NCBI RefSeq assembly: GCF_002953935.1
Contig: NZ_CP026514.1
Span: 2,480,001 to 2,544,000 of the forward strand
Length of the DNA stretch: 64,000 nt
Source of the DNA: Arthrobacter sp. PGP41
Lineage (GTDB): Bacteria > Actinomycetota > Actinomycetes > Actinomycetales > Micrococcaceae
Reading direction: 5' to 3'
This document shows positions 17,878 through 26,415 of this stretch, one piece after another; position 1 is the first letter of the stretch, and each line of letters starts with the position of its first letter. The position numbers and the translations under genes were made by a program. Below the pieces are notes generated by a model. The model was given only the letters and a program-made list of their open reading frames with translations, had not been told where the DNA came from and made no database searches.

Positions 17878-17903
17878 CGGGGGGACTTCCCCCGGTTTTG
17901 TTT
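17878..17903 (+). terminator. rho-independent terminator-like hairpin
   Basis: CGGGGG and CCCCCG form a 6-bp stem with loop GACTT, followed by GTTTTGTTT on the plus strand. There is no clear gene upstream on that strand. Confidence 0.4.
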
Positions 17904-17970
17904 GACTCCTCGACCTAGCGAGCTTGTGCTCGTGGAAGGATGTTGATCATGCCCACGCCTGATGGGGGCG

Positions 17971-18015
17971 GAGTTCCGCCAGGATGTTATTGATGTAGCC
18001 CGGAAGGAAGGATTT
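17971..18015 (+). pseudogene. IS3-type transposase OrfA fragment
   Basis: The stretch translates to EFRQDVIDVARKEGF, which resembles the start of IS3-family OrfA proteins (EFRxDVVxVAR). Removing one G upstream would join it to an ATG at 17950 (MPTPDG). No HTH or remaining transposase follows. The match is short, so this is a weak call. Confidence 0.3.
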
Positions 18016-18165
18016 CGCCAAGCCCCGCGCTTCCCAAGCGCCAGCAAGGCGAAACGCTGCTGCATGAAACGCACAAAACCCTTAGAAGAAGGCATGACCA
18101 GGAGGTACCAGCGCTTCCTAGGCGACTAGAAGGCCGCTAAGCGCTTGGGAGAATTGGCCACCCAT

Positions 18166-18203
18166 ATGTTCAACCTCAAGCCGCCCCAGATGTTCAACCT
18201 CAA
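18166..18203. repeat. 14-bp direct repeat pair, 24-bp period
   Basis: ATGTTCAACCTCAA occurs at 18166-18179 and 18190-18203. Closely spaced short repeats like this occur at the ends of IS21-type elements, but no istA or istB is present. Confidence 0.5.
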
Positions 18204-18223
18204 AATGAGCGACCGGCGCGACA

Positions 18224-18997
18224 TCACTGCACCAATTCCGTCATACCAAGGTCACGAGAGGGCTTTGACTGCCCACTGAAGACTCTTCTCAACTCAGCTG
18301 AAGTCTCTTCGTCAAGCAACGAAGGATTGGCCTCAAGCATCAGCTTGATCCGATCGGCAAACTGCTGAGGCGTCAGCTGCTCCATGGTGCCCTGCGTTTC
18401 CAAGAGGGCGTCGTCATCCTCGATTCGAGCACTGGAGAGAATTCGCAACTGCTCGTCTTTGAAGGCACCAGCTGCAAGCATTGCCCGAAACCGCTCCTTC
18501 CACTCGGCACTCCGCATACTGATCCTGGATTCCGCAACCGGAACCTCCACTGCCGTTGTGGTGGCTACGAAGGTAGCCCGGCTCACTGAGGAAGAGGTGG
18601 CAGCAGTGGCCTCGTTGGTCGCCTTGCGGGGGGCGGTAACACGCTGCCACGCAGATTTCACTGGTGGAACGGCCTTCTCGTTCCACCAGCGCTTGACGTG
18701 CGGCGTCGCCGCTTCGACAGCCCGAACAGTGCCTACCACGACCAGTGCAATTATTTGGTTGGCCAGCTCCCGCTCTTCTGGCGTCAGTTCACGCGGCTTT
18801 TCCGACGGTGGTTCACTCCACGGTTCGTATTCGTAGCTCGGACCGTAGCCTGGCTCAGGCTCGTCGACCCATCGCCAGGCGGCGTGTCCCTTGAGGCCGT
18901 TCGTGCCGTCTTCGAAAAGGTGGCCAGTCACAGCACCATCAACTTTGCGTGAAGTTCCGAGGTGGTGTCCCTCGGGAACGATGGGCTCATAGGGCAT
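18224..18997 (-). CDS. conserved actinobacterial hypothetical protein
   Basis: A 257-residue protein with no family name I can give. The N-terminus (MPYEPIVPEGHHLGTSRKVDGAVTGH) is followed by an acidic, aromatic-rich segment (PEPGYGPSYEYEPW). One hydrophobic helix lies near 80-100 (LANQIIALVVVGTVRAV), then WW and basic residues, a Ser/Thr/Ala-rich linker and a helical C-terminal domain (about 165-240). This could be a membrane-associated protein with a cytoplasmic helical domain. It stands alone on the minus strand, and its function is unknown. Confidence 0.7.
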   Translation of the reverse strand: MPYEPIVPEGHHLGTSRKVDGAVTGHLFEDGTNGLKGHAAWRWVDEPEPGYGPSYEYEPWSEPPSEKPRELTPEERELANQIIALVVVGTVRAVEAATPHVKRWWNEKAVPPVKSAWQRVTAPRKATNEATAATSSSVSRATFVATTTAVEVPVAESRISMRSAEWKERFRAMLAAGAFKDEQLRILSSARIEDDDALLETQGTMEQLTPQQFADRIKLMLEANPSLLDEETSAELRRVFSGQSKPSRDLGMTELVQ

Positions 18998-19603
18998 GTC
19001 TCGATAGTACTGGCTGTTTGGCCACCGCGCCGTCGTTATTTAGTTGTCTCACATCCCATCCTCGACCGGACACCAGTTGAATGAACCGTTGTTTGTGCCT
19101 CAATCGACAGAGATCGGAACCGAAATGCCGTCTCTAGCAACTACCACACGGTTCTTCAGGATGTAGCACTCGACGCGATGATGTCCCCGGAAGCTGGTAA
19201 CCTCGTGGCGATCATGGCCTCGCATTGCCAGGGGCCTGACGTACCTGAAGGATGGCAAACGAGCCCTGGCGCGCAAAGACTTCGAAAAGCTCCTCTCCGA
19301 AAACAGCGCCTGATCAGCGTAGCTGAGAGCCAGAAGCGGGTGAACGGCGGATGAAGGCGAAGCCCAAAAGTCTGGGTATGCCCGGGTGGCCTATAGGGAG
19401 GCCGCCGCCCTGGGGGAACTGAAGCTGATAGAACAGCGCAGTAGCGCGTGGACGATCCCCGGTTCTTCAGGAGGGTCAGCTCTACGTCACAAAGGCAGGG
19501 ATGCTTCTATATACGTCAAGCCCATCTTGTCTGATTCGGGCCCGGCTTACGGGCACGCGGTCGAAGCCGCCTCCAGAGAAACTACTGCGTGTTTGTATAG
19601 AGC
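18998..19603. other. 606-bp gap with gene remnants
   Basis: Apart from a short helical-repeat-like remnant (19227-19313), I see no supported gene. An open frame at 19386-19607 abuts the acetyltransferase start but shows no family features. Confidence 0.4.
19227..19313 (+). pseudogene. C-terminal fragment resembling a helical-repeat (TPR-like) protein
   Basis: The frame reads ARGLTYLKDGKRALARKDFE and continues KLLSENSA to a stop. This looks like the final helix pair of a tetratricopeptide-type protein (RGxxYxxxGKxxxARKDFE). The upstream continuation is lost. It is a remnant only. Confidence 0.35.
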
Positions 19604-20026
19604 ATGACCACCATCAACGTAGTGAAGGCCCAAGACCTGCCACTCAGTGAAGTCCTGGAGTTATACCGTGCGGTGGACTGGCTTGCCTACACGGAGGACC
19701 CTGACAATCTCGTACGAGCGCTGAAAGGATCTTCCACACTTGTGGCCGCTCATGACGGCCAGACGCTGGTTGGACTAGTGCGTGTCATTTCCGATGGTGC
19801 TTCAATTTGCTACCTCCAGGACATCCTGGTTCGGCCGTCGCATCACAGAAGAGGTATAGGGCGAGCCCTTGCCGAACGGGCACTCGGAGAGTACCCGAAT
19901 GTGCGCCAGAAAGTACTGATCACCGACAACGAGCCGAAGCAGAAAGCGTTCTACGAAGCCCTCGGCTATACCCAGGCCGAGGAATTCCAAGGAGGATTGG
20001 TCAGAGCCTTCATCAGATTCGACTGA
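19604..20026 (+). CDS. GNAT-family N-acetyltransferase
   Basis: A 140-residue single-domain acetyltransferase. The acetyl-CoA pyrophosphate loop is QDILVRPSHHRRGIGRAL (about 73-90, R/QxxGxG/A type), preceded by the beta4 strand ASICYLQDI and followed by the FYEALGY beta5-alpha4 element. The acceptor substrate cannot be told, and small-molecule or protein amines are both possible. It is monocistronic within accessory DNA. The length is normal. Confidence 0.88.
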   Translation: MTTINVVKAQDLPLSEVLELYRAVDWLAYTEDPDNLVRALKGSSTLVAAHDGQTLVGLVRVISDGASICYLQDILVRPSHHRRGIGRALAERALGEYPNVRQKVLITDNEPKQKAFYEALGYTQAEEFQGGLVRAFIRFD

Positions 20027-20205
20027 CGGCTTCCGTCCGCTCAAGGATCGGCGTGCTCGACAGCGGCGTTTCGTGGCTCTTAGCCGTAGCCGTAGATTCG
20101 GCTCGGACCATGTCGCGCGGGGTCCACCTGATCTGGTCTACAACGATATAGCGACGGATATGCATCTTTGGCAAAAGAGGGTTGGGTCTTCCTCATAATG
20201 AGGAA

Positions 20206-20708
20206 ATGAAGCCCCAGTTCCCGAGGCCACGCCTCGGACTCAGTCGGCGGCCGGCAGCGTTTCTTACCGTGTGTGCGCTCGGAGGAGCTGTCGTACTTGC
20301 TGGCTGCAGTCCATCCACTATTGGGGAACCTCCCTGCATGCCACCTCCTTACTCTGTGATTCCATCGAGCGCCGCAATCGGCGAGACCGTGACAGTCGAA
20401 GCTCAGGACTCCGAGTGCGATCCCCGATACGGCGAAAACGCTGAGATCAATGTGACTGTCACAGACGCGGGAGGCAAGCGGATCATCAGTACAACCGCGC
20501 CGATGAATGATGCTGGCGGTTTCACCTACTCTTTTCAACTGCCGACCAACGCCACCCCCGGGAAGCGGCCGTAGAGGCGTATCCCCACGACGTTGACTGG
20601 TGCGATGACACAGGAAAGAACAACCGCGTCTCTGCCGCGGAGAAGCCCTTCACTCGGGCATCATGCGCAGCTCGCATCGAGCCTCTGCTAATCACGGATC
20701 CGGGATAG
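20206..20708 (+). pseudogene. secreted lipoprotein gene interrupted by a one-base deletion
   Basis: It starts at the ATG at 20206 with a clear lipoprotein signal ending VLAGC (Cys about 26). The first frame runs to a TAG at 20572-20574 (ATPGKRP). Restoring one G in the CCCCCGGG run at 20555-20562 joins it to a second open frame, EAAVEAYPHDVDWCDDTGKN and onward to a TAG at 20706-20708. That yields one continuous domain of about 167 residues with paired cysteines (PPCMPP, SECDPR, DWCDD, ASCAAR). It is either a real pseudogene or a sequencing error in a homopolymer. The domain is a small secreted beta-type domain of unknown role. Confidence 0.75.
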
Positions 20709-20841
20709 TTCGAGTTGTCCCATGAGGGACCCATACTAGAGGCTAGCTCTCTCTGGCGGGCGGCATGCCCTGCTGTCATACACCCCGCTGGTGTTAGCCG
20801 CGCAGACTCCCCGCGGGCTGACACATCTCGAATCGCAAAAG

Positions 20842-21929
20842 CTAGCAACCCTGCCTTGAAGGAGCGTGACCACTGAAAACCACGCCGGCCGTACTGAGAG
20901 TTCGAAAGATCTGCCGCGTGATGTAGCGCTTCAAGCTCCGGATGATTTCCTTCTTGTTCCGCCCTTCACGCGTCCGGCGGGCCACATATTCCCTCGTCTC
21001 CTGATGCCAGCGCATTCTTACGACAGCAATCGTGTGGATCGCCTTGTCAGTTGACGATCCCCACCGCGATTGAGCCTGTACCTAATCGTTCCGCCTGATG
21101 AAGCTGGGATTGGGCATGTGCCAGCAAGTGCTGCCAACGCTGCCTCCGAGCGAACGCGGCCTGGATGCGACCATGCGGTAAGAATCGCTGCGGCGCTAAT
21201 TGGGCCCACACCTGGCATATCCAGGAGTGCGTGGCTGCTCTGCTGAACCAACAGAGCCATATCAGCCCGGTTCTGCTCAAGCTGGTCGTCAAGGGCGAGG
21301 ATTTGTTTGGCCAAGCGAGTGGCTTCGGAACGACTTACCCGAGTGCCGACACCTTCGTCCCGTGTCCTCCAGGCTGCAATGGTTTCGATTGTTTTGGGAG
21401 TCAACGACTTGCGTAAATCAATTCCTAGGTCGACGACGCGCAGCAGTGCGATCAACGAATTGATAGCCGCGGTTCGTTCGCGGACCATTGCAGTCCTGGC
21501 AACGGTGAGAACCCGTAATGCCGTGTGGTACTGGCCGGCGCGCGGTTCCCGAAGCTCATCCGTCTCGGTTCCTAGGACAGCCCTCGCCGCGCGTACTGCA
21601 TCAATGCTGTCGGACTTGCCCCTTTTTCGACCAATACGACGTTCCGGAAACGGTGCCTCGATAACTCGGAAGCCCGACTCCGTTGCCAGCCGCCGAAGCT
21701 TGGCACCGTATGATCCGGTTCCTTCCATGGAGAGTAGTACCCGTGATTTGTCGCCGGTGCTGCGACGGGAAATCCAGCCCAGTGCCCGCTTCATCCCACT
21801 GCTTGTTGAAGGGAACGTTTCGTTGGCAATCTCGGCTCCGGTTACCGCGGAGGTGATGGCCAAGGTATGCGTTCTTGAGTGCGTATCGATGCCAACAACA
21901 AAGTCATAAGACTGCGCCACTACGGCCAT
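20842..21929 (-). mobile_element. IS110-family transposase, frameshifted near its 3' end
   Basis: It starts at the ATG at 21929 behind AGGAGGT (5 nt). The N-terminal RuvC-like DEDD nuclease is intact: D15 (VVGIDTHSRTH), E69 (SMEGTGSYG) and D107/D110 (SDSIDA). The C-terminal Tnp_20 domain follows (LLDMPGVGPISAAAIL, then GGTIRYRLNRGG). The frame stops at 21018, but the next frame continues exactly as the family does (AIHTIAVVRMRWHQETREYV) to a stop at 20842. One G is missing near 21042. IS110 elements lack long inverted repeats, so the ends are not placed here. Confidence 0.88.
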
Positions 21930-22537
21930 TTGTACCTCCTGAAGTTCCTTCGAGTCATTACGGGTATCAGCGGAATACAGCGAGGCAAGTCTGGGATGAG
22001 CCACAACCTCTGAGGCTGGGCAGGCTTCTAATCAAGCCATCACAGTAGACAGAACCGATGCTGGTCTCCAGATGAACGGGCAGATCCCTGCAAGCGCACC
22101 TCGCGATCAAACCAAAGGGCAAAACGACACAAGGGCCACGTTCGTCCGAAGTCACAGCACCAGCCTGCCAGCCAGTCTCGGACCGGCCGGTAATAACACT
22201 CCCAGACGAAATATCACTCCTACTTGTGCGAGATCATCGCAGCGAAGTGGGACAACGAGGGAAAAGGCATCCTGGTCACTAAGGTGGAAGACGTTGGCGG
22301 CCTTGGCCTGCCGCAGCTGCACCACCGTCTGATGCAACGAGCCTGGGCACCAGGGCGTCATCCTCTGGTGCCGCCCTGGACCGGCCTTGGACCTGCAACG
22401 ACCAGGGACTTCGCTGAATTGTGCAGACACTGCCTGTCAAAATTCTGCATCCCGCGCTCCGACCCCCTCGTCTGCAGTCCAGATGAAGCCTGCACCTGCA
22501 CGCGTAGGCTATCTGAAAGCTCAAACTGATCGACCGG
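21930..22537. other. 608-bp non-coding stretch beside the IS110 transposase
   Basis: No convincing gene. The part nearest the transposase start (about 21930-22160) is where IS110 elements carry the non-coding left end that specifies the bridge RNA. The rest is unassigned. An open frame at 22224-22529 has no family features. Confidence 0.4.
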
Positions 22538-23266
22538 CTAAAGTAGCTGGACCGGCACGTTCATCGGACTGCTCGCAAAAGCGATAGGCCTCTCCGTGCT
22601 GACACTGAACAGCGGCTGACCGTCTTCGAAAGGGCCGGGGCCTGCCAGCGAGAGCAAACGCGGGTCGAAGTTTATTTTGTTCCCCGCGGAATCCTTCAGG
22701 TCAATAATCATCGCACCAAGGTTGTGTGTCATTGTGCTGGCGTAAACGCATGACTTATGTTTGTCGACAATATCGAACTCATGCAATGCCAGGACCACCG
22801 CATCTCTCGGGTCAGGATGACGGAGCGGTTGCAGTTCGTACAAACCTGCCCGGAATTGCTCAGGGACGGTAGCCAGCGGGCCGGCGAGCTTTGCCTCCCA
22901 GACTGCTTGGGTAGTGCACAGGGGGAAATAAATTTGCTTTCGAACACGTGCGTCAGGTGCAGCACCGTCCATATGTGCCAGCTCCCAGGCCAACGAGTCC
23001 AGCGCTGAGCGCAAGTTGTGGACCATATCACCAAACAGCAGTGCCCACTCGTTTACCGGCAGTGGTGAATCCAGGGAAAGTTTGAATGTTGCGGTGCGGC
23101 GGTCGGCGCTGAGCGAACCAACGACTTTTCTGTTGCTGGCGGTTGCGTTGATGTCCATCAGAGTGCGTAGCTCGTTCCTAATGCCCACTGCACGAAGAAA
23201 CTTCATGTACGGCCACGGCGAAGTGTTGATGCCCGGGCGTAGCCAGAGTGAAGGATTCGTCGTCAT
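22538..23266 (-). CDS. hypothetical protein with HNLRSALD motif
   Basis: A 242-residue soluble protein. The segment GDMVHNLRSALDSLAWELA (about 79-97) is a signature I recall from uncharacterised bacterial proteins of accessory regions. The N-terminal part opens with a tryptophan-rich stretch (LWLRPGINTSPWPY), and the middle has ELQPLRHPDPRD and HEFDIVDKHK. There is no membrane segment and no known catalytic motif. It is a single gene on the minus strand, and its function is unknown. Confidence 0.72.
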   Translation of the reverse strand: MTTNPSLWLRPGINTSPWPYMKFLRAVGIRNELRTLMDINATASNRKVVGSLSADRRTATFKLSLDSPLPVNEWALLFGDMVHNLRSALDSLAWELAHMDGAAPDARVRKQIYFPLCTTQAVWEAKLAGPLATVPEQFRAGLYELQPLRHPDPRDAVVLALHEFDIVDKHKSCVYASTMTHNLGAMIIDLKDSAGNKINFDPRLLSLAGPGPFEDGQPLFSVSTERPIAFASSPMNVPVQLL

Positions 23267-23341
23267 ACGGCCAGAATAACTACACCGTCCACAACCTCCG
23301 AATCTCTCGATTCCTGAGTCCGACGTTGTGGTGTACGACCA

Positions 23342-23884
23342 TTAAGGCCGTGTCTCGCTTTGGGGTGAGGTCGTTGCTGTGTCCCGCCACGTCGGAAGCT
23401 GCGTTTCGTCCAGTTCGAGATCGCGTTGAACGAGCTTTCTGTACTCGGTGAATGCGTCCTCAGCATGCATCGCCGCCCCAACACTGCCATCCCTCAGCCC
23501 CGTTGTAGCCGCGAGAAGACGGCGGGCTGCGATTGCGGCCTCAGCGCTAGCAAGCAGTTCGACTTCGATGAGTTTCGCTAGAAGGTCTTTGGTCCAATCA
23601 ATTCCTGGAACCTCTGTTCCTGGAACGCCAACGTTCGTGTAGATGGAAATCCACTGACGGAGGCGTTGGTGCTCCGCCATGAAGCTCACATGTGCCTTGA
23701 ATCTGTGGTCTTTTGCCCAGAGTCGGCGCTGGCGTTCGTGCTCCGCGGCCGACTCAGCCTGATCCCGGGCCCACTTCTCAGCTTCTCTTGCAGCGGCTTG
23801 TCTCTGAGTGTAAACCACACCCCCCAGTGCAATCAGGCCAGTAACTAGGCCAGTGATCAAGGCGGGAACAAGAATTAACTCCAT
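23342..23884 (-). CDS. single-TM protein with cytoplasmic coiled coil
   Basis: I chose the ATG at 23884 (MELILVPALITGLVTGL), giving 180 residues; the frame stays open to 23995, but the extension is basic and has no ribosome site. An N-terminal transmembrane helix covers about 1-25. A charged coiled coil rich in Ala, Glu and Arg follows (about 27-60), then a helical domain with HVSFMAEHQRLRQWISIY. This topology (short TM anchor, cytoplasmic helices) resembles many uncharacterised accessory-region proteins. No catalytic motif is seen. Confidence 0.65.
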   Translation of the reverse strand: MELILVPALITGLVTGLIALGGVVYTQRQAAAREAEKWARDQAESAAEHERQRRLWAKDHRFKAHVSFMAEHQRLRQWISIYTNVGVPGTEVPGIDWTKDLLAKLIEVELLASAEAAIAARRLLAATTGLRDGSVGAAMHAEDAFTEYRKLVQRDLELDETQLPTWRDTATTSPQSETRP

Positions 23885-24316
23885 CTCTGTATGTTCACAT
23901 ACCCTCTTGATTTCGTGAGCTGCGTGTCTAAGCCGACTGTTTTTGAAGCGCTGTGGGACTAGAACGATCCCCCTCCTTGTGACTTTCGCCGACAAATGGC
24001 GGTGTTTTACAGCGCTATTTGGGACCGCAACAGGGATAGCCCGCTACATCCTCACTTGCCACCGGCCCTTTCTCGGACGCGTGGTCTGCCTTCACATAGG
24101 ACCCGTGGGGTGAAGTGCACCGTGAAGGATCTTTCTCCGACACGGAGTGTGCCGTAAGTCGACCATGACATCGCGACCCTGGAACGCCAAACACGGTTAC
24201 TTACCTTCGAAACGAGTCCGTTGCGACCTTGGTGAGAAACGGCCGGGTATATCGTACGTCAGCCGTTGCGAAAGGCCCTAGTCGTCAAGACAGGCTCATT
24301 CGCTCGGGCGCCGAAC
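23885..24316. other. 432-bp gap with no gene seen
   Basis: No supported open frame, RNA gene or repeat was recognised. Composition resembles the surrounding lower-GC region. Confidence 0.5.
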
Positions 24317-24631
24317 TCAATCGCCGGCTATCGACTCCAGCAACCATTGCTCTGAAAGCGGATTTCTGCGGAGCTGGAACGTGCGCAGCGCCGAGGTAGA
24401 GGCTCCTAGACGGACTTGCACCCGCCAGTTCTCGATGTCTACCACATTGCCCAGCCCTACCGGCACCGTCGGGTGCGTCTCCCACCAAGAATCCCTACTG
24501 AACCAGTGCAGCGGTTCTGCCGCAACAGCCCGTACCCGCCCGTCATAGCGGACGGCCAACGGCGTGCCGGTCGCGGTGAACCTCACGTCCACGGGAGCCT
24601 CGGGGCTCTTCTCACCTAGTGTTGCTGTCAC
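24317..24631 (-). CDS. DUF6504-like small protein
   Basis: A 104-residue protein with the pattern VRFTATGTPLAVRYDGRVRAV, EPLHWFSRDSWWET, VDIENWRVQVRLG and RRNPLSEQWLLE. This matches my recollection of DUF6504, a small family often found next to the actinobacterial imuB/dnaE2 translesion-polymerase genes. Here no polymerase gene is adjacent. It overlaps the end of the 110-residue gene by 20 bp and would be co-transcribed with it from a LexA-like box. A DNA-damage accessory role is inferred from context, not shown. Confidence 0.7.
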   Translation of the reverse strand: MTATLGEKSPEAPVDVRFTATGTPLAVRYDGRVRAVAAEPLHWFSRDSWWETHPTVPVGLGNVVDIENWRVQVRLGASTSALRTFQLRRNPLSEQWLLESIAGD

Positions 24632-24944
24632 GATTGGTCCGCTCTCCCAAATTCCTGTTCATAATTTCTTCCCGCCGCGTGACCGCCGAGCTCCAGACCC
24701 AGGTCCTGTACGTTATTGGGCCGTCCCTCCAAGTCACTTCGGCTGCTTTCGCTGTCCAGGCGAACACTTCACCGTCCACCAACTCCGCACAGTTAGGGAA
24801 CCGGATCCAGGCCTTAACAGGAATACCGGGGTAGCCGTTCTTGACCGGGAAGTGCTCGAAATCCAGTTCTTCGACGGTCAGCCCTATCGGGCCGGCGCGG
24901 CGCGCGTACTGCGCCTGCAACCTACTGGCCTGTTCGGGGTTCAT
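24612..24944 (-). CDS. small hypothetical protein, first gene of a putative SOS unit
   Basis: A 110-residue soluble protein whose ATG at 24944 lies 10 bp downstream of a LexA-like palindrome. Its N-terminal helix (NPEQASRLQAQYARRAG) is followed by a beta-rich, tryptophan-containing domain (AWIRFPNCAELVDGEVFAWT, VTWRDGPITYRTWVW). The downstream DUF6504-like gene overlaps its end by 20 bp. I recognise no family. The promoter suggests a DNA-damage response protein. Confidence 0.65.
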   Translation of the reverse strand: MNPEQASRLQAQYARRAGPIGLTVEELDFEHFPVKNGYPGIPVKAWIRFPNCAELVDGEVFAWTAKAAEVTWRDGPITYRTWVWSSAVTRREEIMNRNLGERTNRDSNTR

Positions 24945-24954
24945 ACCACAATCC

Positions 24955-24970
24955 TAGAATATATATTCGA
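24955..24970. promoter_or_regulatory. LexA (SOS) box-like palindrome
   Basis: TAGAATATATATTCGA differs from the actinobacterial TCGAAY-N4-RTTCGA pattern at the second base of the left arm. The right arm (ATTCGA) is perfect. It sits immediately before the 24944-24317 gene pair. Confidence 0.55.
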
Positions 24971-25272
24971 ATAGGCGCGCCGAGAAGAAGCGATAAATCA
25001 TGCGCTACTGCCGGAAGTTTGCTCCAGCCCAACGTCACCTACGGCACTGGAACTAATCGCTGCCTCTGACATTGCTGACTCTCCACCAAGACGCCGCGAA
25101 GTCCGGGGGTACCGGACACCCCGGCGCGGGCTGGAACTTCAATAACCACGCGTAACGGGTAGGAATGAGAAACGGTCAGCGGTTAAGGAGATCGCTACCC
25201 GGGGCTGCGCGATGCAGGACCGGACTTAACGACAGTGGTTTCATGTATGGGCGGCGGCCCGCCAGGTGAGGG

Positions 25273-26415
25273 TTACGGTGAAATTTGCCTTGCTGCCGGC
25301 AGCGGCGACAGGCCGATGACGGCTTCGAGCAGGTCCTTGCGGATCAGGCATTCCCGAATTGCACCTTCCTTGCCACCACGGAATAGGACACCGTGGGGCA
25401 TCACCACACCCACCCGGCCGGTGTCGTCCTTCATGGAGGCGACCATGTGCTGGATCCAGGCATAGTCGCCGTTCTTGACCGGCGGCACCCCGCAGACGAC
25501 GCGGCCGTAAGGATCGTTGGCCCAACCTTCGGCCCCCCCAGTTCTGCAGCGAAAACGGCGGGTTGGCGATGACGACGTCAAACTTCTGCAGGCCGTCCCC
25601 GTCCAGCAGTTTCGGTTCGCGGAACGTGTCGCCGCGGACGACCCTGAACTCCTTGAGCCCGTGCAAATACAGGTTCATCTTCGCGATGGCACTGGTGGTC
25701 AGGTTGACCTCTTGGCCATGAAGGCGCAGCGTCCGCGGGTCCGCGCCACTGTCTTTCACGGCCGTGACGGTCTCGACAAGCATGCCGCCGGAGCCACACG
25801 CCGGGTCGGCAATCGTGTCACCCGGTTTCGGGTCCAGGATCTTCACCAGCAGGTGAACCACATGGCGGGGCGTGAAAAATTCACCGGCTTTCTTGCCTGA
25901 TGCTTCAGCGAACTCCCGCAGCAGATACTCATACGCGGAACCGAGCATGTCGCCGTTGACGCTGTCCGGGTCCAGCCGGACGGAGTGGAAAGAGTTCAGT
26001 AGCGCGGCCAAGGCCGACTGCGGGAGCCGTTCCTGGTTGGCCCACTGGACGTCCCCAAAAACGCCGGCCAGCGCGTCCGGGTTGGCCTGCTGGATCCGCT
26101 GCAGGGCGACGTCCAGCTTGGCACCCGTTTGCTGGGCGGTTTCGATGACGTTGGACCAGTGGCAGCCGTCCGGGATAACGAACGTGTGGTAGTCGGCCTC
26201 AATCTCATCAGTAAGGGCATCGCCTAAGTCCTCGAGCGCCTGAGCGTGCTCGTGATCCCAGCTGTCGCTGATCCACTCAAAAACATCACCGGAAAAACGT
26301 AGGCCTTGAAGTCACCGGGGTCGACCGGGCCTCGCAAGGCGTTGGCAGCCGCCCAAAGAGTCGACTCGAGTTGCCGCTGCGACAGGTGTCCGGGCTCAGT
26401 GGTTGAGAGCGTCAA
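25273..26415 (-). pseudogene. eroded second hsdM gene
   Basis: A TTG start at 26415 with GGAG upstream begins an HsdM N-terminus (LSQRQLESTLWAAANALRG). A one-base loss near 26277 (after VMFL) shifts to the frame that carries WISDSWDHEHAQALEDLGD through DPACGSGGM and ANPPFSLQNWGG. A 7-C run at 25533-25539 has one base too many and shifts it again (EGWANDPYGR to EAVIGL). The protein then ends without the last part of HsdM. There are two frameshifts and a lost C-terminus, with no hsdS or hsdR nearby. It belongs to a different HsdM subtype from the intact gene at 6765, judged by motif wording. Confidence 0.88.

Larger units (their letters stand above)
17510..18223. other. 714-bp stretch with insertion-sequence debris, no intact gene
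   Basis: No convincing gene was found. It contains a GC-rich hairpin followed by GTTTTGTTT (17878-17903), a short IS3 orfA-like fragment (17971-18015) and a duplicated 14-mer (18166-18203). It looks like an insertion scar. Confidence 0.5.

Noticed and set aside
17764..17946. 60-codon frame downstream of the DUF262 pair
   Set aside because: No family features, and a strong hairpin with a T-rich tail lies inside it.
19386..19607. 73-codon frame abutting the GNAT gene
   Set aside because: GTG start without a good ribosome site and no conserved sequence; the abutment is probably chance.
22224..22529. 101-codon frame beside the IS110 element
   Set aside because: No family match and only a weak start; treated as non-coding.
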